Part shown: one piece after another, positions 60,126 to 64,000 of the stretch
Numbering within the stretch: position 1 is the first letter of the stretch
How the letters are laid out: each line of letters starts with the position of its first letter
DNA from: Nitrospira sp.
GTDB taxonomy: Bacteria > Nitrospirota > Nitrospiria > Nitrospirales > Nitrospiraceae
Direction of reading: 5' to 3'
Length of the DNA stretch: 64,000 bases
Assembly: GCA_005116835.1 (NCBI GenBank)
Contig: SWDM01000019.1
Location: forward strand, 1 to 64,000
The notes under the pieces: model-generated
Told to the model about the DNA's origin: nothing
What the model saw: only the letters and a program-made list of their open reading frames with translations
Database searches by the model: none
Position numbers and translations under genes: made by a program

Positions 60126-60178
60126 ATGCTTCTCGTTCGAAGCTGTGCATTCACGACCCACTAGAACGACGAGGATAT

Positions 60179-61996
60179 ATGGATCTTCACCAACTCAGTC
60201 CACCGATCGGCGCAATGCCAGCGAGCGGAGAGCTGCACTCATTGGGCGCTGGAGCATTCTCTCAGGAGAGGGGATTTTCCTCTGTCCTGCAGGCCGCATC
60301 GCAGCGGGTCGATGCCAGGAGGGAAGCAAGGTCGCGCGCCTTTCAAGCAGAGCGCGAGCATCGGCCATCCGACACGACGCAGCCGATTCGCCGGGATCGA
60401 TCATCCAAGACCGAGGACGGTCGGGGGGCGAAGCGACCCGCCGCTCAAGCAGAGCCTGAGAATCGATCCTCCGGCACGACCCAGGCGGTTCCCCGCAACC
60501 TGTTGCACAAGGCCGCGGGCGCGACGGAGACCGAGTCTCGTTATCCTCACACAGAGACCGACGACGAGCCCTCCACGACTGAGTCAGATGTTCCGACGGC
60601 CCCGCTGCACGAAACTTCTTCCAGTAGGGACACAGAGGTTCACTCCTCGCAGACTGACCGCGGTGATGATCAATCTTCATCCACGGTAGGCGCTGGTCCC
60701 TTGCCGACCTTGCTCGCCGGGGCCACGATGGTATTGCCGGCCGTTACAGTCGATCCCACGCAGAATGTGATTGGCTCGGACATACCCACGAGCGAGGTCG
60801 AGGGGCGCGTCGTGTTATCCGAATCGCCGATGAGCCAGCCGGCCGTTCAATCGGCTGAGGATGGCGCGAGCCTTCTGTCTTCGGAGAACAGACGTGGCGA
60901 TCATGTCGAACAGCAGAGGGCATCAGCCATGGGCAATACGGTTGCCATTGCGTCTCCACCGGTGTCTGAGGAGAAGCCTATCCTTGGACGAACCGATACG
61001 GATATGCCGGTTGTGGCGCAATCCGACAAGAGCCTTCCGCTCATAGTGAAGCAGGGTGTGACGGCTGAGAGCATGTTGCCCGAGCAGGGGGTTCCAATTA
61101 AGGGGCAGCATGAGAGAGAGAGTGGACAAGCTCCGATTCCATCCTGGCAGGACATTGCACAAGGACAGGAGTCGGTTCAGTCGATCGTTCCGGCGCCTGC
61201 TCGACTGACCGGCCTGAATGGGGAAGAGAGTAAAGCATTGCCTGAGAATTCACCGATGCAACCGATCCTGAGCGAGGCCGAGCCGTCGCTTCGTCAAAAA
61301 AATACGCCGGTGGAATCATCTGAATCCCATACAGCGAAAGCCCTGTCCGGTCCTACGATAGTTGAAGGGCAGGGTCTCAACACAGCATTGGACGGCCAGA
61401 GAAAAGAAGAGGGGCTGAAGTGGTTCTCGCATGCCGATCTTCAATCGGTAGACATCTCATCGCGTAGATCACAGGAGCCGGCGTCCGAATCCCTCGATTC
61501 AGGCGCTCAAAATCTGCCGTATCAACTGGTCCAAGGTGGCGCGCCGTCCAACATCAAATCCGCTTCCGCGCCGGCGGTTCCTCCGACGTCTCAGACGAAT
61601 CCGCTCAGCCAGGATACTGAGACCGCACCGGCTCCGCTTACCCATACTGTTCAGTTCGATTTGGCGCCGACGGATTTCGGCCAGCTACGGGTACGTCTCG
61701 TCCTGTCCGAGCAAACGGTTCATACGCATCTCACGACCGACCGAGCTGAACTCGGCCAGATGCTCACGAGCCGGCAGGAGCAGTTGAGCACGCAGTTGTC
61801 GACAGCCGGATTAGACTTAGGGCGCTTTCAAGTGCAGGTCAATCAGGAACGAGCCGGCCAGTCAGGCCAGGAGTGGCCATCGCAGGCCCATGGCGGCACG
61901 TCCCACCAACAGCGCGATGCTCGTCAGCAGGAGCACTCGCCTGAAGCGCCGGTTCCTTCGCAGAAACGAATCGGTGCGCTCAGTTTATTTGCCTAA
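60179..61996 (+). CDS. fliK: Flagellar hook-length control protein FliK
   Basis: 605 residues. The first 450 residues are Ser/Glu/Pro-rich, typical of the FliK ruler part (long, disordered). The C-terminal Flg_hook domain is clear: FDLAPTDFGQLRVRLVLSEQ, LTTDRAELGQMLTSRQEQL and STAGLDLGRFQVQVNQ. FliK measures the hook and switches export from hook to filament proteins. The start at 60179 has GAGGA upstream. Next gene flgD is 23 bases on. Confidence 0.9.
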   Translation: MDLHQLSPPIGAMPASGELHSLGAGAFSQERGFSSVLQAASQRVDARREARSRAFQAEREHRPSDTTQPIRRDRSSKTEDGRGAKRPAAQAEPENRSSGTTQAVPRNLLHKAAGATETESRYPHTETDDEPSTTESDVPTAPLHETSSSRDTEVHSSQTDRGDDQSSSTVGAGPLPTLLAGATMVLPAVTVDPTQNVIGSDIPTSEVEGRVVLSESPMSQPAVQSAEDGASLLSSENRRGDHVEQQRASAMGNTVAIASPPVSEEKPILGRTDTDMPVVAQSDKSLPLIVKQGVTAESMLPEQGVPIKGQHERESGQAPIPSWQDIAQGQESVQSIVPAPARLTGLNGEESKALPENSPMQPILSEAEPSLRQKNTPVESSESHTAKALSGPTIVEGQGLNTALDGQRKEEGLKWFSHADLQSVDISSRRSQEPASESLDSGAQNLPYQLVQGGAPSNIKSASAPAVPPTSQTNPLSQDTETAPAPLTHTVQFDLAPTDFGQLRVRLVLSEQTVHTHLTTDRAELGQMLTSRQEQLSTQLSTAGLDLGRFQVQVNQERAGQSGQEWPSQAHGGTSHQQRDARQQEHSPEAPVPSQKRIGALSLFA

Positions 61997-62019
61997 CTCA
62001 CTATCGAAGGAGACGCCTT

Positions 62020-62685
62020 ATGAGCACAGTCAGCGCAGCGACCTCGGCCACGCTCGCATCCGCGGCCGCGCCGTCGACGACGGTTCTGAAACAAAAAGAT
62101 CTCGGGAAGGACGACTTTCTCAACTTGCTCGTGACACAGCTGAAGAACCAGGATCCATTGAAGCCGATGGACAGCTCGTCGTTCATCGCGGAACTGGCTC
62201 AGTTCAGCCAATTGGAACAAAGCGCGAATCAAGTCTCGCTGCTCCAAAAGAGTCTCGATGCGCAGGGCGTGAGCCTGCAATATTCGTTGTTGCCGCTGGT
62301 CGGGCGAGAAGTGCGCGTCGAAGGGTCGATGATTCAATTGGGCGCGACGCCTGCGACGCTCGATTTCAGTCTCACTCAGGATGCAGCGTCGGTCAGCCTC
62401 TCCATTTTGAATGGGTCGAACCAGGTGATCCGCACCGCTAATCTTGGGCCACAGGGCGCCGGTGCGCAACAGGTAGCCTGGGATGGGAGAGACCGGAACG
62501 GCACGATGATGCCTCCTGGAACCTATTCCTATGCCATTACGGCCCGGGATGCTCAGAATCAGGCAGTGCCTGTGACCGCGACATCGCGCCTGACGGTCAC
62601 CGGTATCAGGTTGGAAGATGGGCAGCCCAAACTGGCAGTCGGCGATCTCACGATCGATCCCGGCTCCGTCATCGAATTTCGCTGA
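62020..62685 (+). CDS. flgD: Flagellar hook assembly protein FlgD
   Basis: 221 residues. N-terminal FlgD motif DFLNLLVTQLKNQDPLKPMD, followed by SSFIAELAQFSQLEQSANQV, and a C-terminal Ig/tudor-like part (LNGSNQVIRTANLGPQGAGA, WDGRDRNGTMMPPGTYSYAI). It caps the growing hook and is discarded at the end. Ribosome site GGAGA upstream. Confidence 0.96.
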   Translation: MSTVSAATSATLASAAAPSTTVLKQKDLGKDDFLNLLVTQLKNQDPLKPMDSSSFIAELAQFSQLEQSANQVSLLQKSLDAQGVSLQYSLLPLVGREVRVEGSMIQLGATPATLDFSLTQDAASVSLSILNGSNQVIRTANLGPQGAGAQQVAWDGRDRNGTMMPPGTYSYAITARDAQNQAVPVTATSRLTVTGIRLEDGQPKLAVGDLTIDPGSVIEFR

Positions 62686-62743
62686 GACAGAGAGACACGA
62701 CGACATCATATTATTCTTATAGGATTTAGCAAGGAGGCAGATC

Positions 62744-64000
62744 ATGGGAATTTTATCCGCGTTATTCGCCGGAGTGAGCGGTCTGAACGCCAACGGCACG
62801 GCTTTGTCGGTGATCGGGAACAACATCGCCAATATGCAGACGGTGGGGTTCAAGTCCAGCAAAGCGACTTTTGCCGATTTGATCAGTTCCTCTATTTCAG
62901 GCGGGTCCGGATCCGTGCAGACCGGCATCGGCGTGGCGCTGACTTCTGTGCAGGGCAACTTCTCACAGGGCTCCTTGGCCACCTCGGCGAACGTCCTCGA
63001 TCTGGCGATCGACGGCAACGGATTTTTCGTGGTGAAAGATGCCCAGGGGGGCACCTTCTACAGCCGAGCTGGAGCCTTCCGGCTGGACAAGAACAACAAC
63101 GTTGTCGATCCCAGCGGCTTTCAATTGCAAGGATTTCTCGCCGATACTACCGGGACGATTACCGGATCGATAGGCAATGTCTCCCTTCCCTCCTCCACCG
63201 CCGCGCCAAGGGCCACGGGTCTGGCGTTCCTTGCTGCGAACCTGAACTCGGCGACGGCGGTCACGGGGGTAAAAGGCAATGTGGTCGGCTCCGCGGCGTC
63301 CGCCACGACCTCCGCGGTCGGCAATCTCTCGTTGAACATCAATCTGAACGGCGACGGAGCTCAGACCATCACCGTGGCTGCTGGCTTAACCGGGTCGGCC
63401 CTTGCCACCGCGATTCAGAACGCCGTGCGGGCTCTGACACCTGCAGACCCCTTCCGTGCCGCTGCCTATACGGGCTTCACTGCCACGGTCAACGCCTCAG
63501 GGTTCTATACGTTCGCCTCCGGACTCGCAGGGGCGACAGCGAATAGTACTGCCAGTAACGGAACAGTCGCCGTTACAGCTAATGGCGCCGACACCCTGGC
63601 CGCGAATCTCAATATGCTGGCCGGCACTTCTACGACCGGTACCAACTTCACCCTCGCCGATCCGACTGGGAGCTCGAATTTCTCGACCTCCATGACCGTG
63701 TACGATTCACTTGGAAATAGCCACCTTCTGACGACCTACTTTACCAATGTCGGGAGCAATAGCTGGAACTATAATGTGACCGCCAACAGCAACGATATCG
63801 TGACCGCGAACTATCACGCAGCCAATATCGATGCCACGCTCGGGATCGTACGGGTCGGAGCCGGGACTCTGACGTTCGGCACGAACGGCACGTTGGACCG
63901 GGAGAGTGTGGCCCTTGGCTTCGATACAGGGACGGCTGCCGGCGCAGCCGGGACGGTGCCGGGACAGCTCCTGATCGATTTTAACGGCGCGACAGCCGAT
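62744..64000 (+). CDS. flgE: Flagellar hook protein FlgE, cut by the window end
   Basis: 419 codons lie within the window from the ATG at 62744 (AAGGAGG upstream), still open at the end. N-terminus GILSALFAGVSGLNANGTAL, SVIGNNIANMQTVGFKSSKA, then LAIDGNGFFVVKDAQGGTFY, SRAGAFRLDKNNNVVDPSGF. These are the D0/D1 and the FlgE core motifs. The middle is Ala/Thr/Asn-rich as in hook D2. It polymerises to the hook. The C-terminal D0 helix is outside the window. Confidence 0.96.
   Translation, partial: MGILSALFAGVSGLNANGTALSVIGNNIANMQTVGFKSSKATFADLISSSISGGSGSVQTGIGVALTSVQGNFSQGSLATSANVLDLAIDGNGFFVVKDAQGGTFYSRAGAFRLDKNNNVVDPSGFQLQGFLADTTGTITGSIGNVSLPSSTAAPRATGLAFLAANLNSATAVTGVKGNVVGSAASATTSAVGNLSLNINLNGDGAQTITVAAGLTGSALATAIQNAVRALTPADPFRAAAYTGFTATVNASGFYTFASGLAGATANSTASNGTVAVTANGADTLAANLNMLAGTSTTGTNFTLADPTGSSNFSTSMTVYDSLGNSHLLTTYFTNVGSNSWNYNVTANSNDIVTANYHAANIDATLGIVRVGAGTLTFGTNGTLDRESVALGFDTGTAAGAAGTVPGQLLIDFNGATAD

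Noticed and set aside
61993-63054. 353-codon minus-strand frame under flgD and flgE
   Set aside because: Antisense of two clear flagellar genes.
1-64000. CRISPR array
   Set aside because: No regularly spaced direct repeats with unique spacers were found; the iterons at 33481 are too irregular and lack spacers of constant length.

Overview
The window looks like chromosomal DNA of a Gram-negative, polarly flagellated bacterium of the Nitrospirota (probably Nitrospira). This rests on moderately high GC, TPR-rich periplasmic proteins, an alginate-export-type porin beside modABC, a CCAEP-tail radical SAM cluster, and a long hairpin repeat between fliE and fliF of a type I remember from Nitrospira genomes. 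The taxonomic call is inference; there is no rRNA in the window.

Bases 1-25,670 are ordinary chromosome with some decay. They hold secreted TPR proteins, a truncated nuclease-NACHT ATPase that looks frameshifted, a PilZ protein, trmL, and a J-domain/ERCC4-like gene broken by a fresh 127-bp tandem duplication. Next come a minus-strand radical SAM / DUF169 / ATP-grasp operon (an uncharacterised biosynthetic set), tex, and a molybdate locus (XRE-PBP regulator, outer-membrane porin, modA, modB, modC). A LexA-type self-cleaving repressor with a perfect palindromic operator follows, then several small zinc-ribbon or membrane proteins.

Bases 25,703-40,511 are an integrated mobile element of about 14.8 kb with intact-looking ends. 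A 45-bp direct repeat, derived from the 5' half of a CAU-anticodon tRNA gene, bounds it. Inside are a tyrosine integrase next to the tRNA, two divergent ribbon-helix-helix genes around a palindromic operator, a minus-strand packaging module (TerS, TerL, J-domain protein, coiled-coil protein, scaffold-like protein), an AlpA-like HTH protein, an iteron-rich origin, a DUF3854/AAA primase-helicase, a MerR-like switch gene and a CGNR-type zinc protein. The right end carries a cargo region with a three-gene operon ending in a PIN nuclease and an opposing PIN gene. No capsid, portal, tail or lysis gene is visible, so the best reading is a phage satellite rather than a prophage. The cargo genes are candidates for an undescribed defence or toxin system.

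Bases 40,512-47,350 return to the chromosome: a ferritin-like protein, soluble transhydrogenase (sthA), an HDOD protein, a LuxR-type response regulator and a sigma54-dependent response regulator. From 47,345 a flagellar block runs to the end of the window. A near-consensus sigma54 promoter sits before a TPR gene, an FlrB-like kinase and an FlrC-like activator, followed by flgB, flgC, fliE, fliF, fliG, a receiver-FliH fusion, fliI, fliJ, a MotE-like gene, fliK, flgD and flgE (cut by the window end). The kinase and activator probably switch on the downstream basal-body, export and hook genes.
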